From Dryas octopetala (lineage: Eukaryota > Streptophyta > Magnoliopsida > Rosales > Rosaceae), in the NCBI GenBank assembly GCA_963921425.1, contig OY992835.1:2542001-2606000 (forward strand): 64,000 bases of DNA, given 5' to 3'. The translations under genes and the position numbers were made by a program. A model generated the notes under the pieces. That model had not been told where the DNA came from. It searched no databases and worked only from the letters and a program-made list of their open reading frames with translations. Positions 22,256 to 34,400 of the stretch are shown piece by piece. Numbering within the stretch: the stretch's first letter is position 1; each line of letters starts with the position of its first letter.

Positions 22256-22807
22256 ATGGATAAGGCTTGGATGCATGCTGATAGATGGACCAAGGAATAT
22301 GATGATGGAGTAGAGAATTTTTTGAGGTTTGGTTTGGGGAATGCTGCCAATCCTGAGTACATTCATTGTCCTTGTGAGAAATGTGGGAACTTGAGTAAGC
22401 ATAATGTTAGAGTAATAAGGGAGCATCTTTACTTTAATGGTATTGATCAACGATATAAGAATTAGATATGGCATGGTGAAGCTACTGTTAAGCATGAAGG
22501 GGTTACAGAACATAGTGTCTTTGGGTCTGAAACAGTTGATATGTGCGAGGGTGCGTTTGATAATTTCAATGATGATCTGGATGAGTTTAGAAGTTTCGTT
22601 GATGAGGGAGGTGAGACCCTTATATGATAATTGTGATAGGTATAGCAAGCTATCTGCATTGGTTAGGTTGTTCAATTTGAAGGCAAAACATGGGTTGAGT
22701 GACAGTAGCTTTTCTGACTTTTTGGTTGCTTTCGGAGATATGCTCCCAAAGGGAAATCTGTTGCCCTTGTCTATGTATGAGGCGACAAAGACACTTCTGC
22801 TTTAGGA
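22256..22807 (+). pseudogene. TNP2 transposase N-terminal region (broken)
   Basis: MDKAWMHADRWTKEYDDGV and the cysteine-rich IHCPCEKCGN match the transposase-associated domain (PF13963) that starts TNP2 proteins. The frame then meets an in-frame TAG at 22463-22465 (after DQRYKN). It continues as IWHGEATVKHEG and shifts frame near 22610 to PLYDNCDRYSKLSALVRLFNLKAKHG. A further shift near 22800 is needed to join LGMEYEKIHAC. One stop and two frameshifts in 550 bp show that the N-terminus is no longer translatable as one piece. Confidence 0.8.
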
Positions 22808-25800
22808 ATGGAGTATGAGAAGATACATGCATGCCTGAACGATTGTATATTGTATAGAAATGAGTATGAACATGAAACAAGGTGCGCGAAGTGTGACCTC
22901 TCTCGGTGGAAGGTCAATAAGGACGCAATTGAGAAAGAAGGGGTGCCGGCAAAAGTCATGTGGTACTTTCCACCTATTCCAAGGTTTAAACGAATGTTTA
23001 AATCTTGTGAGACATCAAAGAACCTAACTTGGCATGTCGATGAGAGAGTGAGTGATGGCATGATGCGTCATCCAGCTGATTCTCCAGCTTGGAAGTTAGT
23101 TGACCATAAGTGGCCAGATTTTGCAAGTGAGCCTAGAAATCTAAGGCTTGCCCTCTCGGCTGATGGGATTAATCCACATAGTGAACGTAGCCGATATAGT
23201 TGTTGGCCCGTCATCTTGGTGACTTATAACCTTCCTCCATGGTTGTGCATGAAACGAAAGTTTATGATGTTAACTTTGTTGATTTCAGGTCCGAAACAGC
23301 CGGGAAATGATATAGATGTTTATTTACAACCATTGATTGATGATTTGAAAGCACTTTGGAAAGGAATTGATGGAGTGTATGATGGATATAGAAAATACTC
23401 ATTCACTTTGAGGGCTGCCCTTTTATGGACAATCAATGATTTCCCGGCCTATGGTAACCTGTCTGGCTGCACGGTCAAAGGGTACAAAGCATGTCCCATA
23501 TGTGGAGAAAACACGGATGCTGTTAGGTTGAAGAATGGGAGGAAAATCAATTTTCAAGGCCACCGAAGATTCTTGCCACGCCACCACCCTTATAGGAAAC
23601 AAGCAGCTGCCTTTAATAACCAGGAGGATGATCGGGAAGCTCCTACACCTCTAAGTGGAGAGGAAGTCTTAGAAAAGGTTTCAGTTATCAATTGTAACTT
23701 CGGGAAGCAAGTAGCAAAAAGCAGCCAAGGTAGTGAAACCCATGCTCCGTGTTGGAAGAAACGATCAATATTCTTTGATCTTGAGTATTGGAAGTCTCTT
23801 CACATTCGGCATGCCCTAGATGTAATGCACATTGAGAAGAACGTGTGCGATAGTGTTATTGAAACTTTACTAAACATTCCAGGAAAGACAAAGGATGGGA
23901 TGGCTGCTCGTTTGGATCTTGTGGAAATGGGGGTAAGACTTGATTTGGCACCAGAAATTAAGAAAAATAGAACATTTTTGCCTGCTGCCCCTTATACGTT
24001 GTCTAGGGAGGAGAAAATATCAATATGCAAGTCTTTGTTGGGTATCAAGGTTCCGGAAGGTTACTCTTCTAATGTGAGAAACTTGGTTTCTATGCAAGAG
24101 TTGAAATTGTATGGTCTTAAGTCTCATGATTGCCATACCTTGATGCAGCAATTGCTACCAATCGCCATCCGGGGGGTTTTGCCCAAAAATGTGAGATATG
24201 CGATCACTAAGCTTTGTTTCTTCTTTAACTCTCTCTGTAGTAAAGTAGTTGATGTGTCGAAGTTGGATAAAATTCAAAATGATCTTGTAGCCACATTGTG
24301 CTTGCTCGAGAAGATTTTCCCACCTTCATTCTTTGATATAATGGTTCATTTGACTGTTCACCTTGTTAGAGAGGTTCAATTGTGTGGACCGGTTTATTTT
24401 AGATGGATGTATCCATTTGAAAGAGCCATGAAAGTGTTAAAGGGTTACGTACGGAACTGTAATCGACCGGAAGGCTCAATTGCTGAAGGCTATATTGGTG
24501 AGGAAGCTGTTGAGTATTGCTCAGAGTATTTATCTGATCTTAATGCCGTTGGAATTCCGTCATCGCGCATGGGTGATTCAAAGGGCAATAGACCTCTCTC
24601 AGGTGCTAGGGTACGTTCAGTCAACCGGGAAGAAAGGGAACAAGCACACCGTTGTGTATTGGAGAACGCCGCTGAAATTTCTACTCCTTATGCGGAGTGA
24701 GTTATTTTATTTAACTACCACTTAGAACATGGTTTCCAGATTTCAATTGGTTTGATTTTCTAACATCATTTACATGTTTCATTTTTTTGTTTTGGAAATT
24801 TGATTGAAGAGTACATAAGGCCCACTTGAATGCTTTATATACAAGTAAAAAAAAGAGTGAGAAGTGGCTGCGAGAAGAGCACAACCGAAAATTCATGTAT
24901 TGGTTACGTGACAAGGTATTATTTCATTACCTTTATAAAGATTGTTGTGTTTGGCTCGCCGGAATATTTCTGGAAATTGATTAAAATAGGAAAGTAGCTG
25001 TTTTAGATAATTCCTAGTTGAGTACAGCTTTCTTAGGAATGCTAAAAAGCTTGCGCAAGGTCTTCCTAGTTAAGGAAGGAAGTTCTAAGTTTTCCTAAGT
25101 GTACAAGGTTAGAATTAGTAGTTAGGCCTATTACCTAATTCTACTAGGAAAAGGATTTCCCAGCTGTAACCTATTGTATGCCGCAGCCTATAAGCTTATA
25201 AATAGGCTGCTGCAAGGCTAAAAAAAAAAAAACTGATAGAATACCAAAAACAGGGAGAGCGTTTTGTGATCAGGGAGAGAGAAGAAGTGGCTGCGGGTTG
25301 GGTTAGTTCTAGGGTTATTTCAACACTCTTGTAACTCTTTTTCTAATCATAGTGCAGCTGTGATTCTCAAAGGATCACACGGGGACGTAGGCAAAGTTAG
25401 CCGAACCTCGAGAACAAATCTTGGTGTTTTTGTGTTTACTTTTGCTGCTATCTATTGTGTGCTAATTATTCTAACTCTAGAATACATCTAAGACAAGGCT
25501 AGAAGGTGTGTTTTTTTTTTCTCAACAATTGGTATCAGAGCCAGGTTGGCTAGAAGGTTTTTGCGATGTCTAGAGGGGGTAATCGAAGCATGGACTTAGG
25601 GGATATAAGGCCTGCTTTGAAGCCATATGATGGCAAGGAGGATTTTACCGATTGGCAACGGATGATGAGAAACGTTTTGGTTCAGCAGGATCTTGATGAT
25701 GCACTACTTGATGCGAGGCCTGCAACTACACCAGAAAATTTGTGGAGCAAGATTCTCAAGAAGGCCAAGAGTTCAATTGAGATTCATCTCACAAGATCCG

Positions 25801-28800
25801 TGAGATCTCACATCACAGAAGAGATGACAGCAAAAGAAGCTTGGGAAAAGTTGGAGAGTGTTTATATGGGCAAAACAGTGTCTAATAAGCTCTTTCTAAA
25901 GGATGAACTATTCGGACTTCGACTAGAAGAAGGGGGAGATGTAGCTGATCATATATGCAAATTTCAGAATTGCTTAGCTAATCTCACCAAGGTAGGAGAA
26001 GTGTATAAAGATGATGACAAGGCGATCATCTTGCTGCGATCTCTACCACCATCATTCAAGCACTTCCGAACAACCCTAATGTTTGAAAAGGAGACTCTGA
26101 AGCTTGATGATGTTGTGCAAGCCCTTCAGTCATATGCCAAGCTAGATGACTTAACCGATGGCTCTCAGACACAAGGGCTTTATGCCAAGGGCAATGAGAG
26201 GGGTCGGTCAAACAAGAAGGGAGAGAAAAACAGCAACAAAGGTAGATCAAAATCCAAGGGAAAACCAAAAGAAGGTTGCTTCGTGTGCGGTTCAATGGAT
26301 CATTGGAAGAAAAACTGCAAGACTTGGAAAGATAGGAAAGCTAAGATGGAAAGAGACTCAGGTTCAGCTAGTACAGTCACCAAAGAAGAGAGTGATGGTG
26401 AGTTACTTTCGGTTACATCAGGCTCTAAGGCTTTCACAAGTTGGATTTTGGATACCGGGTGCACATTCCATATGTGTGCAATAAAGGAATGGTTCGACAC
26501 TTACAAGGACAGCAGCTGCGGAGATGTATTAATGGGAGATGATTCATCATGTCCTATAATTGGGATTGGCACTATTAAGATCCGGATGCATAATGGAATA
26601 ATAAGGACTTTGGGGAATGTCAGATACGTTCCTAGGCTAAGGAAGAATTTGATTTCTTTGGGAACCTTAGACAAGGCTGGGTTTAGTTTTTGTTCTGAAG
26701 GTGGAAGACTCAAGATAATCAAAGGGTCACTTGTGGTAATGAAGGCTGACATTCAACAGAATAACCTTTACAGGCTCATGGGAACTACAATAACAGGTGG
26801 AGCAGCTATTTCCACAAAGAAGAATGCGGAAGATAAAACTGAGCTTTGGCATCATCGACTAGGGCATATCAGTGAGAGGGGTTTGCAAGAATTGCACAAG
26901 AAGGGTCTTCTAGACGGTGCAAATTATTGTAAGCTAGATTTCTGCAAGTATTGTGTTCTCGGAAAGCAAGGTAGGGTTTCTTTCAAATTTACAAAGTCAG
27001 ATAACAAAAGCAAAGGAGTACTCGATTATATTCACTCGGATGTGTGGGGTCCGGCTCCTACAAGATCGAAAGGAGGATCCAGGTATTTTGTTACTTTCAT
27101 GGATGATTTTTCTAGGAAGGTTTGGGTTTATTTCATGAGGGAGAAATCTGAAGTTTTCACAAAGTTCAAGGAGTGGAAAGCTGAAGTTGAAAACCAAACA
27201 GGGAGAAAGATCAAGTACATGAGAAGCGACAATGGGGGTGAATACAAGAGCGATGAATTCTTAAGTTTTTGCAAAGAAGAAGGTATTACAAGACACTTCA
27301 CAGTTAAGAAGACTCCGCAACAAAACGGGGCTGCTGAAAGGATGAACAGAACTCTCATGGAGAGAGAAAGAAGCATGAGATTTCATGCGGGTTTGCCTGA
27401 TAGTTTTTGGGCTGAAGCCGTTAATCATGCAAGTTACTTGATTAACCGGTCGCCATCAAGGGTTCTCGAATTTAAGTGTGCAGAAGAGGTGTGGTCTGAA
27501 AAGCAAGTGAATTACTCTAATCTTAGGGTATTTGGCTGCAGCGCCTATGCTCATATTCCAAGTGATGAGAGATCAAAACTCAAGCCAAAGTCTACACATT
27601 GTATATTCTTGGGGTTTGAGAAAGGAGTGAAGGGTTTCAAGCTTTGGGATATTGTTGCTAACAAGAAGATAATCAGCCGAGATGTTGTTTTTGATGAGAA
27701 AACTATGCCTCTAAATAAAGAAGAGAACAAAACAGATGGGAAATTGTTTGATGCTGAAACAGAAGCAACTGAAGTACCTCTCACCAAATCGGTCGTTGAT
27801 GAAGACATTCAAGCTCGGGTGGAGCCAATTGAGCAAGAAGAAGATGGTTATGGTGATGAGGAAGAAGAAGAGCAGCAACATCAAACACCAATTAGAAATC
27901 CGGTGGAGCAGATTGTGCACTCCCCAATCCGCAATCCATCCCCACGAGTTCAAGCATCTACTCAAGTACCACCTGGATTTCAAAGGAGCATAGCACTTGA
28001 CAAACCTAAGAGGGTTACAAAACCACCACAGAAATATGGTTTTGAAACGGAAGAGGTTAATTATGCTCTAAACATTAGTCAAGGAGATCCAACTACGTAT
28101 CAAGAAGCTATAGCAAGTGAAGAACGGGAAAGTTGGATAGGTGCTATGTCAGAAGAGATGGAGTCTCTGTATAAGAACTCTGTCTGGGAGCTGGTTCCTA
28201 AACCCAAAGATCGAAAGCTAGTTGGATGCAAATGGGTGTTTAGGAAGAAAGATGGAATACATGAGCTAGAGGCCGTGAGGTTTAAAGCAAGACTCGTGGC
28301 CAAAGGGTACTCACAAAAGGAAGGAGTCGATTATGATGAGATTTTTTCACCAGTGGTTAAGCATACTTCAATAAGATTGCTCTTAGCAATGGCAGTTCAG
28401 CATGACATGGAGATTGAGCAAATGGATGTGAAGACGGCTTTTCTTCATGGGAATCTAGAGGAGACAATTTACATGGCTCAACCAGAAGGCTTTGTTGAGA
28501 TTGGAAAAGAAGATCTAGTTTGCAGGCTTAGAAAGTCTTTGTATGGTTTGAAGCAATCTCCAAGGCAGTGGTACAAGAGGTTTGATTCTTATATGCTGAA
28601 AATTAATTTTAGAAGGTGCTTATATGATTGTTGTGTGTACTATCATGTATCCAAAGATGGGGTTATCATATTGCTATTGCTATATGTGGATGACATGTTA
28701 ATAGCTTGTCAAGACAAGTCAAGGATTGAAGACTTGAAGGTTATGTTGAGTAAGGAATTCGACATGAAGGATCTAGGGGCTGCACAAAAGATCCTTGGCA

Positions 28801-31186
28801 TGGAAATTAAAAGGGATAGAGCTGCAAATCAGATTCGGCTGTCACAAGCCAAGTATATTCAGAAAATTCTGGAAAAATTCAACATGCAAGACGCAAAGGC
28901 GGTCTCTACACCTTTGGCAGCTCATTTTAAAATAAGTGGGCAGCAGTGTCCTAAATCTGAAGAAGAAATTGAAGAGATGAAGAAGGTGCCCTATGCTAGT
29001 GCCGTGGGTTGCCTTATGTATGCAATGGTTTGCACACGACCCGACCTAGCTCAAGCAATAAGTGTAGTATCCAAGTATATGTCAAAACCGGGAAAGCAAC
29101 ATTGGGCTGCAATCAAGTGGATTTTTCGATACTTAAAGGGTACAAAGAGTCATGGTATTTTGTTTGAGAAGCAAAAAGAAGAAACAAGTGTGTTGGGGTA
29201 CGTGGATGCGGACTATGCAAGAGATTTGGACAAGAGTAGGTCTACAACGGGCTACGTGTTCACATGTGCAGGTGGACCAATCAGTTGAAGAGCTCTATTG
29301 CAACCAATTACAGCTTTATCAACTACAGAAGCAGAGTACATTGCTTTGGCTGAAGCTGGAAAGGAAGCTATTTGACTCAGTGGTTTGGCAAACCAAATGG
29401 GAATCACTCAAGAGTCTGCGAAAATTAAATGTGATAGCCAAAGTGCCATTTATTTGGCAAAGAACCAAGTTTTTCATGGAAGATCTAAACACATTGATGT
29501 GAGGTACCACAGGATCAGAGATTGGGTGGATTCAAAGGAGATTTGTATAGAAAAGGTGCACACAAGCGACAACGCTGCAGATTTTCTTACAAAGCCAGTG
29601 CCGACAGAAAAGTTCAAGCATTGCTTGAGCTTGATCAATCTTGTTACTTGTTAAAGGTTGAGGTGGAGCACCTTCTCACTTAAGGTGCATTGAGGCAAGA
29701 AGTTTTTGCCGAGGTGAAGGGTTCTTGGAGGATTGTTTCGGGGTTACTTCAAGACTGGTAGAATATCTCGAAGGAGCAACATTCGTAGCTTTGTTTCCGA
29801 CTCACCAAGGTGGAGATTGTTGTGTTTGGCTCGCCGGAATATTTCTGGAAATTAATTAAAATAGGAAAGTAGCTGTTTTAGATAATTCCTAGTTGAGTAC
29901 AGCTTTCTTAGGAATGCTAAAAAGCTTGCGCAAGGTCTTCCTAGTTAAGGAAGAAAGTTCTAAGTTTTCCTAAGTGTACAAGGTTAGAATTAGTAGTTAG
30001 GCCTATTACCTAATTCTACTAGGAAAAGGATTTCCCAGCTGTAACCTATTGTATGCCGCAGCCTATAAGCTTATAAATAGGCTGCTGCAAGGCTAAAAAA
30101 AAAAACTGATAGAATACCAGAAACAGGGAGAGCGTTTTGTGATCAGGGAGAGAGAAGAAGTGGCTGCGGGTTGGGTTAGTTCTAGGGTTATTTCAACACT
30201 CTTGTAACTCTTTTTCTAATCATAGTGCAGCTGTGATTCTCAAAGGATCACACGGGGACGTAGGCAAAGTTAGCCGAACCTCGAGAACAAATCTTGGTGT
30301 TTTTGTGTTTACTTTTGCTGCTATCTATTGTGTGCTAATTATTCTAACTCTAGAATACATCTAAGACAAGGCTAGAAGGTGTGTTTTTTTTTTCTCAACA
30401 AAGATCCCACACAAATATATAAATTTCAGTTCAAGGATCTTTATTAACCTTTATTAACCTTTATTCCTATAGGTGGCAGCCGACATAGGTCATGGAGCCA
30501 AGGACATCACATCATCGCTGAGGCGGCTATCTCAAGCTCCACCTATGAGTGTTTTAACATATGAGGGTTATGAGATTGGTGGGTGCCATTTTCACACAAA
30601 GTCACGTGATAATGTACGTGCTATCCAAAATAACGGGGTTAGCTTGGTGGCAAAGACAATGCAAGTGACGAGCGCGAAGGATAAAAATCCCGCTTACACG
30701 GATATGTGTTTTTATGGGGTTATCCTAGAAATTTGGGAGCTTGATTATCATGATTTTCGGGTGCCTTTGTTTAAGTGTCAATGGGTAGAGAATAACAAAG
30801 GCATTAAAACAGATGACTTAGGGTTTCTTTTGGTTGATCTTAATAGGGTAGGTCACAAGAGAGATGTTTTTACCTTGGCTGCCCAAGTAAAGCAAGTTTT
30901 TTATGTTGAAGACCCATTAGACTCTAGGTGGTCAGTGGTACTTGCAGCCCCAAATAGAGATTATAATGATGGTGGTTATGAGGATGAGTTTGGGGACATC
31001 GTCGGTGACCATGAATCTTTTAGCAATGGCTTGCCAGAGGTTGAGGAATTTGATGACATCATGGGTGAGGATGGCTCGAGTTACAGGAGAGACAATTGTG
31101 AAGGGATTTGGATTGTCCACTCAAAGAAAAAAAAAATAACTATGAAGGCCTGCCAAACCTTGATTATTTGTTGCCATATCATTTGA
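22808..31186 (+). CDS. TNP2: CACTA TNP2-type transposase (body), intron holds Copia B
   Basis: The exons are 22808-24696, 24810-24915 and 30473-31186. The first has 630 open codons: the TNP2 domain (SADGINPH, LLWTINDFPAYGNLSG, CPICGENT, ALDVMHIEKNVCDS, with Asp and Glu residues in the positions expected of its DDE-type catalytic core) and then the DUF4218 region (FMDI-like FFDIMVHLTVHL, MYPFERAMKVLKGYVRNCNRPEGSI). A GTGAGT donor at 24697 joins EVHKAHLNALYTS at 24810. The next intron (24916-30472) contains all of Copia B. The third exon is DUF4216 (LVAKTMQVTSAKDKNP, YGVILEIWELDY). The protein cuts and pastes the element at its CACTA ends. 22808 is only the first ATG after the damaged N-terminus, so the product is probably inactive unless made in parts. 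Confidence 0.8.
24943..25527 (+). repeat. 5' LTR of Copia B
   Basis: 585 bp, TGTTGTGTTTGG...CTCAACA. A TATA-like TTATAAATAGG (near 25196) precedes the transcribed part. Confidence 0.95.
25530..25541 (+). other. Primer-binding site of Copia B
   Basis: TGGTATCAGAGC, two bases after the LTR, complementary to initiator Met-tRNA. Confidence 0.9.
25566..29654 (+). pseudogene. Copia B gag-pol, two nonsense codons in RNase H
   Basis: ATG at 25566 lies just after the PBS. In one frame: gag (YDGKEDFTDWQRMM), CCHC knuckle at residues 238-251 (CFVCGSMDHWKKNC), protease box WILDTGC, pre-integrase HHRLGHI, integrase with a D492-D555-E591 (DD35E) triad, RT with YVDD at 1040-1043, and RNase H (YVDADYA, STTEAEYIAL, CDSQSAI). 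TGA at 29286-29288 and TGA at 29373-29375 both replace the Trp expected in this family (ISW-R and the W of the AIWL motif). The frame is open for 1240 codons before and for 93 codons (to 29654) after them. Everything up to RT is intact, so the damage is recent. Without full RNase H the element should not replicate by itself. Confidence 0.93.
29818..30400 (+). repeat. 3' LTR of Copia B
   Basis: 583 bp, preceded by the purine-rich AAGGTGGAGAT and followed by the AAGAT target-site duplication. Confidence 0.95.
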
Positions 31187-31437
31187 ATTGGAATTCAGAC
31201 TTATGTGTTGTAATTGTGACTTATTTGATTGAGACTTATTTGTTGACCATGAATGAGTTTGAGACTTATGTGTTGTAATTATACTGTGGCTTAAAAAATT
31301 AGAATTGACACTTTTGTGTTGTAATTAATAATCTGGTATATATATATCTCATTTTTCTATCACTAATTTGTTATATATATTCTGGTGTCACTAATTTAAA
31401 GTGTGGTTCTGCTCTTAACAGTTTTCAGGGTATTGTT

Positions 31438-34400
31438 ATGGCTACCCCAAGAAGAAAGAAGCATGTACTGTCTAAATCTAAAGCCACCATAGCACTGCAG
31501 CCCAAGAAAGTATCCACTCCCAAGTCTAAGGCCAAGACTGCAACAACACCCAAGTCCAAGGCCAAGACTGCAGCAACACCCAAGTCTAAGAATGTCTCTG
31601 CAGCAAAGTCAAAGGATGCCAAGACTGCAGCAACACCCAAGTCTAAGAATGTCTCTACAGCAAAGTCAAAGGATGCTAGTGAGGCACCAGCCAAAGCATG
31701 CTCGAGTTCTAAGGCGACTGTGACTAGTGATGGCAATACCATATACACACGTGGTGTTACAAAGATGCACGGCATTGTGTTAAAGAAAGCTTTAGGGAGA
31801 AAGACAAATGTTGAGTTTAACCCGTATGGCACGCCCATAGGAGAAACGCGCAAGGCTCTTGCTTCATACATAGGGGTTTTGGCAAGGACCACGGTGCCAA
31901 TCATTTACTCCAGCTGGCCGAAGGTGCCGAAAGAAATAAAAGATAAAATATGGGAAGACGTTGAGGTAATTAGAGTACTAAATGTCTGTCTATTGGCCTT
32001 TTTTTCGTAGGGTACAGATTTAATGCATATAATGCTTAACATCAATCTAATATAATATAATGTCTAAACCCTTTAGGTTCATATATATTATTCAAAAATG
32101 TTTTAGGATTTAAGCATTATTTTCTAATGGGTTTTCTTGCTCAATGGTTGGAGGGTTCATTTAACCTTGAATCTACAAGCAGGAAATATGTTCTATCTTC
32201 AGCTGGTTGTAAATGGAGGACATTCAAGACTTCATTAACAACCAAATTCGTAATGCCATTCAAAGATGATCCAGATGCACTAAAAACCCCACCTGCGGAA
32301 TATGAAGAAATTGAGCAAACACATTGGACTCAGTTTGTTGCCAGTCGATTGAAAGATGATTTTCAAGTAACTTGGTGTTCCAAATTCCCTAATGAAGGCC
32401 TTGAGTGTTATATTGTGTATTTACTAGCTTGGTTTTAGTAAAATGATTTTTGTGGTGGTGCATGTCTTGATTGTAGGAACTGCATAAGGCTCAAAGCCAA
32501 AGGGTAGCCAAGAGGAAGTACCATCATAGACTAGCGCGGAAGGGTTACGTTGGATTGGAGGAGGAATTGGTAAGCATTCATTCAGATTTGACTTATATAT
32601 TCAATTATTTCCCTTGGTCTAACCATGTACTTGTATGGACAGAGAAAACAAACTGGGGCAGAAGAGAACATTGACCGGTCTATGTTGTGTAAGAAAGCAC
32701 GCGAGGACTCGAATGGCAACTTGGACGAGGAAGTGTCATCAGTGGCGAAAGTCATAGTAAGTACAGTATCATGTATAGGATAAAGCTTTTTTATATAATC
32801 ATGCATATATATATATATATAGCTTGCAGGATCAGTATCTTGTTGAGAACATGATGATGGCATCCACCTTAATTTGGCATGCAGGATGAGTTGTTGGAGA
32901 AAAAGAAGAACGGCGAGTTGCAAGTCGAGGGTGCAAACGATATTCTTACTAAGGCTCTTGAGACATCTGAGCATGGTGGTCGGGTTAGAGCTGTGGGGGG
33001 ATACGTCAACCCCTCTACGTACTTCAACCTCCCAAAAAAGCCAAGGGATGTCATGACAAAAGACGAGATGTTGAGAATGCTCCAAAAGCAAAACAAAGAG
33101 TTGTTGGATAGGATTGAAAAGCTAGAGTCACGTGATAATGTGGATGCACTGGCTACACCCAAATTGGTTCCAGGGCAGGGGTTGGTTTCCGATAAAGGAA
33201 GCTGCTACTTCCCAGAAAAGGCTAAGGTTAATGCAGATGACGAGGCAGCAGGGAAAAAGAAGGAAAATGATGAAATAGTGGATGTGGAGGAGCTGAAAAT
33301 TGAAGATAAGGTTAATGAAAAGGCTGGTTGCTTGAAGTTGAATATATATAAATTGGTTCTGTTTTTTAATTAATTAATAACCTCCTAATGACTTGTTATA
33401 TATGCTTAGGGTCAAACATGCAAGTTGGCAGTAGGTGAAATCACCAACGTGGTTGCGTATGGTAGAGTGGTTGAGTTGGCATCCTCAACCGTGCACGGTG
33501 TTCCTTTAGGCGAGGGCAATGTCCGGGTTTCCATTGACCGTGCCACTAACTTGGCTGCCTTGCTTCCAATTCCGGTGAAGGATGAGTTATTAACTGTTGG
33601 ACAAGCTATTGGCAGCCATGTAGCTTGGCCGAAGGAACTAGTTATCCAACAAATTGAAAAGGTAAATCTGCCATCACTTTACTTTTCCATGTACATGTAC
33701 ATGCACTCTTAATTAACACTAGTCTGTTTGTTAAATTCACCTTATAAACAGAAAAATAAGGTTCCTGTGATGGTGAAAGAACTATTCAAGAATGATGCAC
33801 CCTCAAATAAAGTTCCAATGGACTGCAAATTGCTGTATTGTTTTGCGAGGGATATGATGGCGGCTACTGGCAAAGCTCTAAGGACTGAGTTAGAGGAAGA
33901 GGTTTTTGGGGTTGTCCGCAGATTATACATATTAAAGGAGGATATTATGTCTGTGATGGAGATGCAAGAACTATCTGCCTCATGCATAGTTGTTTACATT
34001 AGGTAAGTTTTCTGCTTCATTCTTCAAGTGATTTTGTAAATTATTTTGCCATGTGAACTGCTCTAATATGATTTGATTCTAAAAACTGATTAGGCACCTA
34101 TATGATATGCTTGTGAAGTCACAAATGCATGAAATGGTTGCATTTGTGGACCCATCACGCGTATCTGTTGGAGTGGGAGTCCCTGAAAAAAGATCAACTT
34201 ACTTAGCAGACCGTTTCCAGCAAGGGAAATCTGATAGGGTATTTTTAGTGCCGTACAATTTGGGGTAAGGCTATTTAATTGATGAACAAGCTTGTGTGTT
34301 TTCTAATTTTATGCTTAATTCCCATGGTTTTGCATGCTAATTATCATTAACTTTGAAAGGTCACACTGGGTTTTGACCATTATTAATGAAGACAAAGACG

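Larger units (their letters stand above)
24943..30400 (+). mobile_element. Copia B (Tork/TNT1-like), inserted in the TNP2 intron
   Basis: LTRs at 24943-25527 and 29818-30400 differ by about 3 substitutions plus homopolymer length. The flanks are AAGAT on both sides (24938-24942 and 30401-30405). The PBS is TGGTATCAGAGC and the 5.46-kb size is ordinary for copia. One gag-pol frame spans the body but has two TGA stops in RNase H. The transcriptional direction matches the host TNP2 gene. Integrase and RT wording is closest to Tork/TNT1-type copia; the clade is inference. Confidence 0.95.

Noticed and set aside
31425..31904. 159-codon minus-strand frame opposite the Lys-rich exon
   Set aside because: It mirrors the repeated TPKSK coding sequence; a shadow frame without splice or promoter support.
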